Assembly (NCBI GenBank): GCA_965220105.1
Contig: OZ244811.1
Coordinates: 2,170,001 to 2,234,000, forward strand
Direction of reading: 5' to 3'
Length of the DNA stretch: 64,000 nt
Source of the DNA: Bin87 sp965220105
GTDB lineage: Bacteria; Chloroflexota; Dehalococcoidia; Lucifugimonadales; UBA3495
Shown: positions 23,826 to 32,586 of the stretch, in pieces
Position numbering within the stretch: position 1 is the first letter of the stretch
Layout: the number at the start of each line of letters is the position of its first letter
The notes under the pieces: model-generated
Seen by the model: only the letters and a program-made list of their open reading frames with translations
What the model was told of the DNA's origin: nothing
Database searches by the model: none
Made by a program: the position numbers and the translations under genes

Positions 23826-26366
23826 CTAGCCCCGCTGCAGCGGCGCCAGGGAGACCAGCAGCCGCTTGAGCCCCACGTTGCCACCGAAGTTGACGCTGGC
23901 CTGCTCGTCTTCGCCGCTGCCCTGGACCTCCTGCACCACGCCTTCGCCAAAGACGGGATGGCGCACGATTTCGCCGACCGTAAGGGGGATGCGTGCTGGT
24001 TCGGCGGCACGGTTGGGCCGGCTGGACGTCCACTCAGTGAGCTTTTCGTCGATGTTGCCGCTCAGGCGACCGCGGGTGGATGGGCCGACGGGTTCGCCGT
24101 CGTCGCTGCCGCCCAGGCGGGTGCGCGACTCCCGGCGTTTCGTGGCGAAGGAGCCGCCGATGACCACGTCGTCGCTGCGGTCCGGGCGGGAAGGGTTGAG
24201 GCCGTGGGCGTCGGCGCGGACGCCGGGAGGACGGTCCAGCGACGGCGATGCCAGCACTTCATCGGGCACGTCCTGGAGGAAACGGGACGGCAGGGAGATC
24301 CCGCCGGAGGATGGGAAGCGTCGCCGGAAGGCCCGCAGCAGGTACAGTCGCTCTTTGGCCCTGGTCATACCCACGTAGCACAGGCGACGTTCCTCCTCGA
24401 TTTCCCGGATGGTGTCCATGGAACGGCTGTGGGGAAGCAGTCCTTCCTCCATACCGGCCATGATCACCACGGAGAACTCCAGGCCCTTGGACTGGTGCAG
24501 CGTGATGAGGGTGAGGGCGTCGTCTGACTGCTCGTAACTGTCAACGTCGGAGACTAGTGATACGCGCTCCAGGAATGCCCCAAGGCCGTCGGCGTCGGGG
24601 GAGGGGCCGTAGTCTTCGGCCAGGGCGCGCAGTTCCTGCAGGTTGTCCCAGCGGTCGTCGCCGTCCTCATCGGCTTGCACCGCGCGGGCCAGGCCGGACA
24701 TGTCAAGCACCCGGTCAAGAAGGTCGGCGACGGGCAGCTCCCGGGATGCGTCGGTGAGGCGCTGGAAGGTGACGGCGAGGTCGGCAATGGACCTGGCGGC
24801 CCGGGCGGTGATGTTGATGGGGCAGGGCAATCCGTCGGTGCGGGCCGCCGCCACCTGCTGCATGGCAGACAGCATGGTGATGCTGCGGTCGGCGGCGTAC
24901 CGGTTGAGCACCTGGACCGTCTTGGCGCCGATGCCCCGCGGCGGCGTGTTGATCACCCTTTGCAGGCTCACTTCGTCGCCGGGATTGAAAATTACCCGCA
25001 GGTAGCACACCGCGTCCTTGATTTCCTTGCGGTGGTAGAAGCGCGTGCCACCAATCAGTCGGTAGGGCATACCCTGCCGCATGCACTGGTCTTCAAAGGC
25101 GCGGCTCTGCGCGTTGATGCGGTACATGATTGCGCAGTCGCCGGCCCGGTGTGCGCCGGATTTGACCAGCCGACTGATCTCGTCCACGGCCCACAGCGCC
25201 TCGTCTTCCTCGCTGAACGCCTCGTGGAAGGTGACGGGCCGGCCCACCGGGTTGCTGGTGAAGAGGGGACGGTCAATGCGCTCGGTGTTGGTGGCGATGA
25301 CGCTGGCGGCGGCCTGCAGGATGTTCTGGGTAGATCGGTAATTCTCGCCCAGGTTGATTACGGTGCAGCCGGGAAAGTCGGACTGGAAGCTCAGGATGTT
25401 GCGGATGTCGGCGTTGCGCCAGGAGTAGATGCTCTGGTCGGGGTCGCCGACGACGCACAGGTTCTCATGGGGGCCGGTGAGCAGTCTGGCCAGGCGATAC
25501 TGGGCGATGTTGGTGTCCTGGAACTCGTCAATGAGCAGGTACCGGTAACGCTCGTGGTAATCGGCCCGCACCTCCGGGGCGTCCTGCAACAGGGTGGCGG
25601 TGCGGGACAGCAGGTCGTCGAAGTCCAGGGCGTTCTGCAACGTGAGGGCTTCTTCGTAATAATGGTAGATGCGAGCGCAGACCTCCATCCAGTGGGCGCC
25701 GTACTCGTCATCGGCATAGTAGGCTTCTTCCCGCATCTGCTGGGCATTTTGCAGGGTGCTCTTGGCCTTGGAGATGCGGGAGAGAATGGCCCTGGGCTGA
25801 TAACTCCTGGGGTCGATCTCGGCCAGCTGCATGGCTGACTTGATAGCGTCTACCTGGTCGTCCTGGTCGTAGATCGTGAAATTGGGGTTGAGTCCGGCGC
25901 GCTCAGCGTGGCGGCGCAGGATGCGGGCGCAAACCGCATGGAAGGTGCCCATGGTCACGTATTCGCTGCGGCTGAGCAGCAGGCGATCCAGGCGGTCACG
26001 CATTTCGCGGGCGGCCTTGTTGGTGAAGGTAACGGCCAGAATCTGCCAGGGCTTGACGCCGCATTCCTCCACCAAATAGGCGATTCGGTGGGTGATGACG
26101 CGCGTCTTGCCGGAGCCCGGGCCGGCGACGATGAGCAACGGCCCGTCGGTGTGCAGGACCGCCTGCTGCTGGGCTTCGTTGAGTCCCTGCAGGATGGCCG
26201 GCGAAGGCGTGACCGGCAGGGGTTCCTCTGCTGGTACCAGGCTGTGCTCCGCCAACGCGGCGGCGTCCCAGTAGGGGGATGACGGGGGTTCTTCCCAATA
26301 GGGAGAGGAGGCCGCACGGTTGCCGTTGGACGCAGTGTGCTCGTGGAACTGGGGCTGTAACGACAT
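23826..26366 (-). CDS. pcrA: UvrD/PcrA-family ATP-dependent DNA helicase
   Basis: The start is ATG 26366, nine bases after a TATAAT box; an upstream in-frame extension crosses that promoter and a repeat, so it is rejected. The 846-aa SF1A helicase has Q motif (LNEAQQQAV, 62-70), Walker A GPGSGKT (82-88), TFTNKAAREMRDR, DEFQDTN (motif II), GDPDQSIYSWR (III), LGENYRS (IV), TLHQSKGLEF (V) and YVGMTRAKERLYL (VI). The C-terminal ~45 residues (VGEIVRHPVFGEGVVQEV) form the Tudor-like domain by which PcrA binds RNA polymerase. It acts in nucleotide-excision and transcription-coupled repair and plasmid replication. The first 60 residues are a non-family extension with repeated SSPYW. It may be transcribed as a leaderless mRNA. 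Confidence 0.92.
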   Translation of the reverse strand: MSLQPQFHEHTASNGNRAASSPYWEEPPSSPYWDAAALAEHSLVPAEEPLPVTPSPAILQGLNEAQQQAVLHTDGPLLIVAGPGSGKTRVITHRIAYLVEECGVKPWQILAVTFTNKAAREMRDRLDRLLLSRSEYVTMGTFHAVCARILRRHAERAGLNPNFTIYDQDDQVDAIKSAMQLAEIDPRSYQPRAILSRISKAKSTLQNAQQMREEAYYADDEYGAHWMEVCARIYHYYEEALTLQNALDFDDLLSRTATLLQDAPEVRADYHERYRYLLIDEFQDTNIAQYRLARLLTGPHENLCVVGDPDQSIYSWRNADIRNILSFQSDFPGCTVINLGENYRSTQNILQAAASVIATNTERIDRPLFTSNPVGRPVTFHEAFSEEDEALWAVDEISRLVKSGAHRAGDCAIMYRINAQSRAFEDQCMRQGMPYRLIGGTRFYHRKEIKDAVCYLRVIFNPGDEVSLQRVINTPPRGIGAKTVQVLNRYAADRSITMLSAMQQVAAARTDGLPCPINITARAARSIADLAVTFQRLTDASRELPVADLLDRVLDMSGLARAVQADEDGDDRWDNLQELRALAEDYGPSPDADGLGAFLERVSLVSDVDSYEQSDDALTLITLHQSKGLEFSVVIMAGMEEGLLPHSRSMDTIREIEEERRLCYVGMTRAKERLYLLRAFRRRFPSSGGISLPSRFLQDVPDEVLASPSLDRPPGVRADAHGLNPSRPDRSDDVVIGGSFATKRRESRTRLGGSDDGEPVGPSTRGRLSGNIDEKLTEWTSSRPNRAAEPARIPLTVGEIVRHPVFGEGVVQEVQGSGEDEQASVNFGGNVGLKRLLVSLAPLQRG

Positions 26367-26375
26367 AACGCCCGG

Positions 26376-26384
26376 ATTATAGCA
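26376..26384 (-). promoter_or_regulatory. Extended -10 promoter of pcrA, leaderless
   Basis: Minus strand TGCTATAAT (26384-26376), an extended -10, with the ATG starting at 26366. Transcription would begin at or within about three bases of the start codon. No good -35 at normal spacing. Confidence 0.6.
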
Positions 26385-26430
26385 TGGGGGTCGGCGGCAA
26401 CCCTGGAGCAGGGGGGCACGGAGCGGGAGA

Positions 26431-26532
26431 CCGCCCTCACCCCCGGCCCTGCTCCCGGAAGGAGAGGGGAGTTGTTGTGTCGCGACTACAAAGGCCCCTC
26501 TCCCGGCGGGAGCGGGGTTTGGGGTGAGGGGG
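26431..26532. repeat. Family A palindromic repeat pair
   Basis: CCGCCCTCACCCCCGGCCCT...GGAGAGGGG followed by CCCCTCTCCCGGCGGGAGCG...GGGGTGAGGG. It lies between the divergent pcrA and cupin genes. Confidence 0.65.
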
Positions 26533-26646
26533 AGGGCCGTTAGCCAGGACAAGCCGGTTAGGGTGAGGGGATTGATTGCATCTTGCCTGAAAATGGCGTC
26601 GCCGGGTACACTGCGGCTACGTTGTTTCAATGGTGGAGGTGGCCCC

Positions 26647-27234
26647 ATGGTCGCAGTCAAATTTTCGCTGGCAGACTTTGTACAGGAGATGGAGGAGCTG
26701 CTGAAGAGTCAGCCCAACCAGGAGAAGATTTTTGATCGGGGTTCCGACTCCCTGTCCCGTCTGATTGCCAATCCTGACGTGATCCCCGACCGGTTCCGGA
26801 TGCCGGTGGGCGAGGGTCGGCGGGCCAACCACGGCTCGTGGCTGCTGCATTACAGCCCGGACAGCGGCCTGCTGGTGACGTCCGTGGTCTGGGGCCCTGG
26901 CGACCATGCTGCTCCCCACGACCATCGCACCTGGGGCATGATTGGCGTCATGGACAACCTGCTCACCGAGACCCGCTTCCGCCGGGTGGACGACCACAGC
27001 AAGGAGGACTGGGCGCAGCTGGAGCAGGACCGCTCGGCCACCGTCAAGCCCGGCGAAGTCAGCCTGCTGATTCCCGAGGTGGACGAAATCCATCAGATGG
27101 ACAATTTCACCGACCGTCCCACGGTGGAGATTCACGTATACGGCCAGGACCTGCGGGGCCTGGAGCGGGTGCGCTACGACCTGGAATCCGGCGCCATCCG
27201 GCAGATGATGACGGAGAAGTACGATAACTGCTAG
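26647..27234 (+). CDS. Cysteine dioxygenase-like cupin metalloenzyme
   Basis: ATG at 26647 is used; the frame runs further upstream only through repeat sequence. The 195-aa protein matches the double-stranded beta-helix family related to cysteine dioxygenase: HDHRTWGMIGVMDN gives two iron ligands (His91, His93), and VEIHVYGQDL near residue 162 supplies the third. Such enzymes oxidise thiols (cysteine, 3-mercaptopropionate) to sulfinates with iron and O2. Next come a four-domain rhodanese and a sulfite oxidase-like enzyme, which supports a sulfur role. Sequence alone cannot tell a true cysteine dioxygenase from another thiol dioxygenase. Confidence 0.75.
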   Translation: MVAVKFSLADFVQEMEELLKSQPNQEKIFDRGSDSLSRLIANPDVIPDRFRMPVGEGRRANHGSWLLHYSPDSGLLVTSVVWGPGDHAAPHDHRTWGMIGVMDNLLTETRFRRVDDHSKEDWAQLEQDRSATVKPGEVSLLIPEVDEIHQMDNFTDRPTVEIHVYGQDLRGLERVRYDLESGAIRQMMTEKYDNC

Positions 27235-27257
27235 TCCCAATGAAAGGAGAGTGAGCC

Positions 27258-27342
27258 ACCCTCACCCCAACCCTCTCCCATCGAGGGAGAGGGGGCCAGG
27301 CCGACCCTGACCTCTTTTGCTTCACGACCTCTTTTGCTTCAA
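27258..27342. repeat. Family A repeat followed by a 17-bp tandem duplication
   Basis: 27258-27295 is a family A palindrome. GACCTCTTTTGCTTCAC (27309-27325) is then repeated as GACCTCTTTTGCTTCAA (27326-27342), 16 of 17 identical, just upstream of the rhodanese gene. Confidence 0.8.
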
Positions 27343-27377
27343 TGGAGTGGGAGTTACCAACCAACGGAGATGTTCTG

Positions 27378-28994
27378 ATGGCTCAACCGATTACACCTGC
27401 CCAGTTGGATGATTTGTTCAAAGGCGCCACGCCCTTCGCGCTGGTGGACGTCCGCGAGGCCGGCGAATACAACGCCAGCCACATTCCGGGAAGCAGCATG
27501 ATGCCCCGGAGGATGCTGGAGTTCGACCTTCCGGTGGCGGTGCCCAACCCGGCATCTTTAACGGTGCTGTGCGACGACGATGGCCAGCGGGTGGCCCGGG
27601 CGGTGGAGACCGTTGAGGCCATGGGCTATACCAACGTGGCCTGGCTGGACGGCGGCGTTAACCGGTGGATGAGCCTGGACTATGACACCGAATGGGGCGT
27701 GAACGTGCCCAGCAAGGACTTCGGGGAAAAGGTGGAGGTGGTGCATCACGTTCCGGAAATTGACGCCATTGAGTTGCGGGCCCGCATGGATCGGGGCGAC
27801 AAGATGGTGATTCTGGACACCCGCACGCCGGAAGAGTATCGGCGGTTCTGCATCCCCGGCGGTCAAAGCCTGCCGGGTGGTGAGCTGGCCCTCCGGATCA
27901 CCGACGTCACCGCCGATCTGGACGCGGACACCACGGTGGTCATCAACTGCGCCGGGCGAACGCGCAGCATCATCGGAACGCGCATCCTGCAACGGATGGA
28001 ACTCGACCGGGAAGTGGTCGGGCTCAAGAATGGCACTTCGGGCTGGGTGCTGGCCGGCTACGAGCTGGAGTCGGGCGCCGACCGGGACGAGCTGCCCCAG
28101 GTGTCCGCCGAGGGCCGGGCCGCCGCCGAAGCCTACGCCGACCGCTGCGCCGCCGAGGATGGCGTGCAGTTTCTCGACGTGGCCGGCCTGGAGCAGTTGG
28201 CCGAACGCAGTCGCAGCGAGACCGTCTACTTCATCGACGTACGTACGGCAGAAGAGTACGCGGGGGGACACATCCCCGGATTCCGCTGGTTCCCGGGCGG
28301 GCAGTGCGTGCAGCGCAGCGACGACGTGGCGGTGGTCAAAAACGCCCCCATCGTGTTTAGTTGCGACGGCAGAGCCCGGGCGACACTCGTTGGTTCCTGG
28401 TACCGGCAACTGGGTCACGGTGAGGTATATGCCCTGGACGGCGGTACCGGCGCCTGGGCCGCTGCCGGCAAGGCCCTGGAGTCCGGGCGCAACGTGGGGG
28501 CGCGGTTTGACGGGTCCATCGGCGGCGCCGGCGAGCCGGGGCTGCTGACCGATGCCCGCAGTACGGTAGCGGTGGTCTCCCCGGCAGAGTTGCAAGCCGA
28601 CCCGCCGGACGCCGTGCTGTTTGTCGACACCAGTCAGGATTTCGCCCGTGGCCACGTCCCCGGCGCGAACTGGGTTGCGCGCGGCTGGCTGGAGTGGCAG
28701 GCGTCGGAGCACGTGGCGTCCCAGGATGCCCGGGTGGTGGTGACCTGCGGCGACGGCCGGCAATCGCTGCTGGCGGCGGCGACGCTGCGGTCGTTGGGTT
28801 ATGGCAACATGTCGGCCCTGGACGGCGGTATGGCGGCCTGGCGCCAGGCTGGGTTGCCCGTGGAAACCGGGCTGACCGGCGTGATGCGTACGCCCGCCGA
28901 CGTGGTGTTCAGCGGGCCGGACCGGACCTACGCGGACATGCAGAACTACCTGCGCTGGGAGGAACGGCTGGGTGACAAGTACGCCGCCGACTGA
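27378..28994 (+). CDS. Four-domain rhodanese (sulfurtransferase)
   Basis: ATG at 27378 has GGAG eight bases upstream. The 538-aa protein consists of four consecutive rhodanese domains, each opening with an Asp-x-[Arg/Ser] strand (VDVRE, LDTRT, IDVRT, VDTSQ) and each retaining a loop cysteine: CDDDGQR (Cys65), CAGRTRS (Cys191), CDGRARA (Cys329), CGDGRQS (Cys457). Rhodaneses carry sulfane sulfur as a cysteine persulfide and pass it to acceptors. Tandem two-domain enzymes usually keep one active cysteine; four is unusual. Its place after the thiol dioxygenase-like gene and before a sulfite oxidase-like gene suggests a role in oxidising organic sulfur. Cytoplasmic; no signal peptide. Confidence 0.9.
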   Translation: MAQPITPAQLDDLFKGATPFALVDVREAGEYNASHIPGSSMMPRRMLEFDLPVAVPNPASLTVLCDDDGQRVARAVETVEAMGYTNVAWLDGGVNRWMSLDYDTEWGVNVPSKDFGEKVEVVHHVPEIDAIELRARMDRGDKMVILDTRTPEEYRRFCIPGGQSLPGGELALRITDVTADLDADTTVVINCAGRTRSIIGTRILQRMELDREVVGLKNGTSGWVLAGYELESGADRDELPQVSAEGRAAAEAYADRCAAEDGVQFLDVAGLEQLAERSRSETVYFIDVRTAEEYAGGHIPGFRWFPGGQCVQRSDDVAVVKNAPIVFSCDGRARATLVGSWYRQLGHGEVYALDGGTGAWAAAGKALESGRNVGARFDGSIGGAGEPGLLTDARSTVAVVSPAELQADPPDAVLFVDTSQDFARGHVPGANWVARGWLEWQASEHVASQDARVVVTCGDGRQSLLAAATLRSLGYGNMSALDGGMAAWRQAGLPVETGLTGVMRTPADVVFSGPDRTYADMQNYLRWEERLGDKYAAD

Positions 28995-29009
28995 CGTTTC
29001 GGCAACCCG

Positions 29010-29261
29010 TCAGTCCGGGTCCGAGGTGGGTACCAGGTCGCTCTCTTCCGGGTTGGATTCGATGCGGAGCGTCTGCACGATGCGGTTGTAGGCCGGCTCG
29101 TCGGCGTGGGCGTCTCCGACGTGGCGGGAGGAGGCGTCTTCAGCCCGGCGCCGGTCGTCATAGATGTCGTACCAGCCGCACTCGGAGCAGTCCACCCGCC
29201 ATTCGGTGCGCCCGGTGGGCACCTGCTCGGTGATCTCGACGATAATGTGCAGGGTGGTCAT
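29010..29261 (-). CDS. Small zinc-finger-like protein (83 aa)
   Basis: ATG at 29261 with AGGAGA upstream. The protein has VDCSECGWYDIYDDRRRAEDASSRHVGDAH, a C-x2-C-x(19)-H-x4-H arrangement that resembles a single classical-type zinc finger, after a short N-terminal strand. The C-terminus is acidic. It is convergent with the rhodanese gene. Function unknown. Confidence 0.55.
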   Translation of the reverse strand: MTTLHIIVEITEQVPTGRTEWRVDCSECGWYDIYDDRRRAEDASSRHVGDAHADEPAYNRIVQTLRIESNPEESDLVPTSDPD

Positions 29262-29360
29262 TCGGTTTCTCCTGGTACGTTGGTGTAGCCTTGGCCGGAT
29301 TGTTGCGGCTCGGGGCTGGCGGTGTCAATCGCCGGGCGGTTCGCCCCGATAATCCACTCT

Positions 29361-29453
29361 GTTATTGCCAGCGCAGCGCGGCAATCTCGCTACGCCAGCG
29401 AGATATGTTGCCCCGACGGGATTGCCACGTCGCTGCGCTCCTCGCAATGACAG
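29361..29453. repeat. Family B palindromic repeat
   Basis: GTTATTGCCAGCGCAGCGCG...GGATTGCCACGTCGCTGCGC..CCTCGCAATGACA. The two arms are inverted copies of the same sequence. Same family at 32029, 48739, 54977, 55121 and 61299. It occupies most of the 296-bp gap before the sulfite oxidase-like gene. Confidence 0.75.
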
Positions 29454-29557
29454 GTCACGCAGCGACGCGGTGCTTGCCCAGTTTGCGCCGTCGTGGGAAA
29501 CTATCGTGGGCTCGCTCATCCCAGCTGGCCCGACATACAGCAGGAGGCGATGACGCC

Positions 29558-30763
29558 ATGACTACTCCGCAAAACACGCCGGAATCGCAAGTTGACGATG
29601 CGGCCCGACCCGATTTTTTGCAGATGGACGGCTCGGACTCCGCTGACGCCAGCGCCGAGCAGGATAGCTGGTACGGCTGGCCCCACAAGAAGATCGAACC
29701 GGTCACGCTACAGCGGCCCGACGGCAAGACGGAACGCGTACGCACGCCGGTCATGGAACTGGAGGGCCTGATCACGCCCACCGAGCTGCACTACGTGGTG
29801 CAGCACTTTGGTATACCGGAACCGGTGACGGCGACAGACTGGTCGTTGTCGGTGGACGGAGAAGTGAAGGAATCGCTGACGCTGAACTACCAGGAACTAC
29901 GCCGGTTCCCGTCGCGTTCCGTTCGCACGGTGATGGAGTGTTCGGGCAGCGACGCCACCTACTTCGAGTATTTCAAGGGTGAAGGCCCCCGGCCGTCCCG
30001 CACCCAGGAGCGCATGATCCTGTCGGGGAGCGAGTGGACGGGAGTGCCGTTGGCCGCCGTGCTGAACGCCGCCGGGCTGACCGGGCGAGCGACACACATC
30101 CGGGCCGAGGGCTGGGACGAAGGCGTGCCGGCCACCGCTGCGGAGGGCACTGAGTCGTTCTTCTACGACAAGGGTCTGCCTTTGCAGAAGGCCCTGCACC
30201 CGGACACCATCCTGGCCTACGCCCAGAACGGGCAGCTTTTGGAGCATCTGCATGGGGCCCCCATCCGTCTGCTGGTGCCGGGCTGGTCGGGGAACTGGTC
30301 GGTGAAGTGGCTGCGTCGGCTGGAGGTGATGGACCACGAGCCGGACTGCTGGTACCACTACAACTTCTACTACTACGGCGATTCTGCCGATGACCCCAAC
30401 AAGGAACTCATCACGACCATCGGGGTCAAGTCGCTGGTGACACGGCCCAACGACGACACGAGCACGCTGGCGGCCGGGCAGCACGTGGTACGCGGCTATG
30501 CGTGGAGCGGCAACGGCGCCATCATTCAGGTGGAGGTCAGCGTGGACGGCGGGAAGTCTTGGCAGCCGGCCCGGCTGGAGGAACCGTCGGAACGCTTCAT
30601 GTGGCGACGCTGGTCCTGGGTCTGGGATGCGACGCCCGGTGACTACACCGTCATGTCCCGGGCCACCGACAGCGTGGGGAACGTACAGTCCCACGAACCG
30701 CGGTACAACAACATGCGAAAGAACTTCACCGCCATCGTCGGCTACGACATCAGCATCTCGTAG
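29558..30763 (+). CDS. Molybdopterin-dependent sulfite oxidase-family enzyme (SoxC/SUOX-like)
   Basis: ATG at 29558 lies ten bases after AGGAGG. The 401-aa protein contains the oxidoreductase molybdopterin domain, with the Mo-ligand cysteine in VMECSGSD (Cys128), and GTESFFYDKGLPLQKAL and APIRLLVPGWSGNWSVKWL in the cofactor-binding region. A C-terminal Ig-like Mo-co dimerisation domain follows (VRGYAWSGNGAIIQVEVSVDGGKSW). The family oxidises sulfite or transfers sulfane-linked substrates. There is no TAT signal at the N-terminus, so it appears cytoplasmic, unlike many bacterial relatives. It fits functionally with the cupin and rhodanese genes upstream. Confidence 0.88.
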   Translation: MTTPQNTPESQVDDAARPDFLQMDGSDSADASAEQDSWYGWPHKKIEPVTLQRPDGKTERVRTPVMELEGLITPTELHYVVQHFGIPEPVTATDWSLSVDGEVKESLTLNYQELRRFPSRSVRTVMECSGSDATYFEYFKGEGPRPSRTQERMILSGSEWTGVPLAAVLNAAGLTGRATHIRAEGWDEGVPATAAEGTESFFYDKGLPLQKALHPDTILAYAQNGQLLEHLHGAPIRLLVPGWSGNWSVKWLRRLEVMDHEPDCWYHYNFYYYGDSADDPNKELITTIGVKSLVTRPNDDTSTLAAGQHVVRGYAWSGNGAIIQVEVSVDGGKSWQPARLEEPSERFMWRRWSWVWDATPGDYTVMSRATDSVGNVQSHEPRYNNMRKNFTAIVGYDISIS

Positions 30764-30856
30764 CGTGAGGCCACCCCAACATCTATCCGGCGGTCGACGC
30801 GCCGCGTCGCCCACGTTGAACGGCGGCGGCGGGCCGGCCGCCAGAGGCATGGACTT

Positions 30857-32011
30857 ATGACTACCATCGCTAGCATTCTGGAGCAAGCGCCCGTGGTTGC
30901 GGCGGAGTGGGCTGAAGACCTGGCCGACCGTCAGCAGCGCACCAAGGGCGACCCCGCCGATTACGCCCGCCTGGCGAAAATCGGCGTACCGCTGATGGCC
31001 GTGCCCAAGGACCTGGGCGGCACGTGGGAGAGCATCGAGCAATCGGCGCGGCCCATCTGCTCCATGCTCCGCAAGCTGGCCACGGGCGACCCGTCGATTA
31101 CGCTGGCCTCCGCGATGCACCACTTGGTACTGGCGTCCTGGCGTCTGCCGACGGTGCCGGAACCGTTCACCGCCGGCTGGATCAAGCAGCGCAACCAGGT
31201 GTTCGACAGCGTGCACAGCGGCTGCTGGTGGGGCACCATCGTCAGCGAACCCGGCTCCGGCGGCGATACTGCGCGCACCTCCAGCGTGTGCGAACCCGAC
31301 GGCGTTAGCGAGTTTGGCTATCTCATCTCCGGGATGAAGCACTTCGGCAGCGGGTCGGGGCTAACGTCATTTATGACCACCCGGGCGCTGGCCGCCGGGG
31401 AAACGACGCCGGACCTGTTTTTCATGGAGGTCAGGAACCAACCCTGGGACGGCTCCACCGGCCTGCAGCTCACCGCCGAATGGCGTGGGCACGGCATGAA
31501 GTCGACCAATAGCCACGCCTTTGAGTTTGCCAACTTCCCGGCGACGCGGGTCGCCTGGCCCAACCATCAGGCAGAGTTGATGGGCGCGAACGGCGGGCTG
31601 GGCGCGGCGGCCTTCCTTTCGGTAATCGTCGGCGTGGTGGACGCGGCGATGGACTACGTGCGTCCGCGCATCAAGAGCGGGCTGGCGTCCGACGCCGGGT
31701 TGCGGGCGTTCCAGCAGGTTGAATGGGCCCACGCCGAACAGGAAGCCTGGCTCATCGGTCAGGCCTGGGAGGGCGCGATACGCTGCCTGGAGACCAACAC
31801 CGGACGCCGTGAGTTGCTGCTGGCCAAGGAGAGCGTGGCCCGTTTGTCCGAGGACTGCCTGGGCCGGTTGTGCAAGCTAACTGGCGGCAGCGCCTACACC
31901 CGGTACTCGCCGCTGGCCGTATGGTACGACGACGTGCGGGCGTTGGGCTATCTGCGTCCGCCGTGGGCGCTGGCCTGGGACCAGGTGTTCCAGCAGAGCC
32001 TGGCCGAATAG
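30857..32011 (+). CDS. Acyl-CoA dehydrogenase-fold flavoenzyme (DszC/SfnC-like possible)
   Basis: The 384-aa protein has the three-part ACAD fold: an N-terminal helical domain (LAKIGVPLMAVPKDLGG), the middle beta domain (WWGTIVSEPGSGGDTARTS, GMKHFGSGSG), and a C-terminal helical domain ending WYDDVRALGYLRPPWALAWDQV. The sequence SEPGSGGD fits flavin binding. The usual catalytic glutamate of true acyl-CoA dehydrogenases is not obvious, so it may belong to the monooxygenase branch of this fold (sulfone/sulfonate or aromatic hydroxylases). Following a sulfite oxidase gene, an organosulfur monooxygenase is attractive but unproven. RBS is weak (AGAGG). Confidence 0.7.
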   Translation: MTTIASILEQAPVVAAEWAEDLADRQQRTKGDPADYARLAKIGVPLMAVPKDLGGTWESIEQSARPICSMLRKLATGDPSITLASAMHHLVLASWRLPTVPEPFTAGWIKQRNQVFDSVHSGCWWGTIVSEPGSGGDTARTSSVCEPDGVSEFGYLISGMKHFGSGSGLTSFMTTRALAAGETTPDLFFMEVRNQPWDGSTGLQLTAEWRGHGMKSTNSHAFEFANFPATRVAWPNHQAELMGANGGLGAAAFLSVIVGVVDAAMDYVRPRIKSGLASDAGLRAFQQVEWAHAEQEAWLIGQAWEGAIRCLETNTGRRELLLAKESVARLSEDCLGRLCKLTGGSAYTRYSPLAVWYDDVRALGYLRPPWALAWDQVFQQSLAE

Positions 32012-32028
32012 AGCCCCGGGCCAAAGCT

Positions 32029-32135
32029 GTCATTGCGAGGAGCGCAGCGACGTGGCAACCCCGTGCGGCGCAACGACGCCGTTGCGTAAATGGCAGCTAC
32101 CCTTACGAGATTGCCACGCTTCGCTCGCAATGACA
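32029..32135. repeat. Family B palindromic repeat
   Basis: TCATTGCGAGGAGCGCAGCG..ACGTGGCAA and the inverted arm GAGATTGCCACGCTTCGCTC..GCAATGACA enclose about 40 bases. Confidence 0.8.
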
Positions 32136-32191
32136 CACTACGAAAAGGTCTCCACCGGCAGCGGGCGGACTCCCGGACGTTTCGGCAAAGG

Positions 32192-32221
32192 CTGACAAAT
32201 CGGTCGGGCGAGGAGTACAAT
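32192..32221 (+). promoter_or_regulatory. Promoter for the small membrane protein gene
   Basis: CTGACA (32192-32197), 18 bases, TACAAT (32216-32221). The start codon at 32231 lies only nine bases beyond, giving a leaderless or nearly leaderless transcript. Confidence 0.6.
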
Positions 32222-32230
32222 GCTGGCCCT

Positions 32231-32518
32231 ATGGTACCGTATGCGAGGCGCAACGTGGCCATGCTTACTTCGGTTGGCGCTATGGTGGTCACGATCTTGT
32301 TGATAATTTTCTTCGGCGCGTGGGCCGTCGCGGCCAGCAGTGAGGCCGACGTGGGGAACGCGTTGCAGGGTGCGATTACCGGCTTTTCCGGAACCGCTCC
32401 GCAACCGGCTACGTCGGTGGTCTCTGATCCGGACGCGGTTCCCAGATTGGCTTCAGCCAATGTGGCCGCCGAAACCTGGTGGGGCAAGGCGTTTCTGGTA
32501 GCCTGTCCGCTCCACTAG
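32231..32518 (+). CDS. Small single-span membrane protein (95 aa)
   Basis: The start is ATG 32231 or the in-frame ATG 32261. After a short basic N-terminus comes one hydrophobic helix (SVGAMVVTILLIIFFGAWAV), then about 60 polar residues that would lie outside the cell. The promoter immediately upstream supports expression. Function unknown; it precedes an MFS gene by 68 bases on the same strand. Confidence 0.5.
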   Translation: MVPYARRNVAMLTSVGAMVVTILLIIFFGAWAVAASSEADVGNALQGAITGFSGTAPQPATSVVSDPDAVPRLASANVAAETWWGKAFLVACPLH

Positions 32519-32586
32519 GGGCAGCAGTCGAGTTGCGGCCCATCACGTCTCTGTAAAAAAGCTGGCACATTAGGAGGACACCCTGG

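Noticed and set aside
23555..23869. Open frames between the binding-protein array and pcrA
   Set aside because: Compositional noise overlapping the end of pcrA; no start signals.
26367..26660. N-terminal extension of pcrA upstream of ATG 26366
   Set aside because: It would be read through a TATAAT box and a family A repeat, and has no family similarity.
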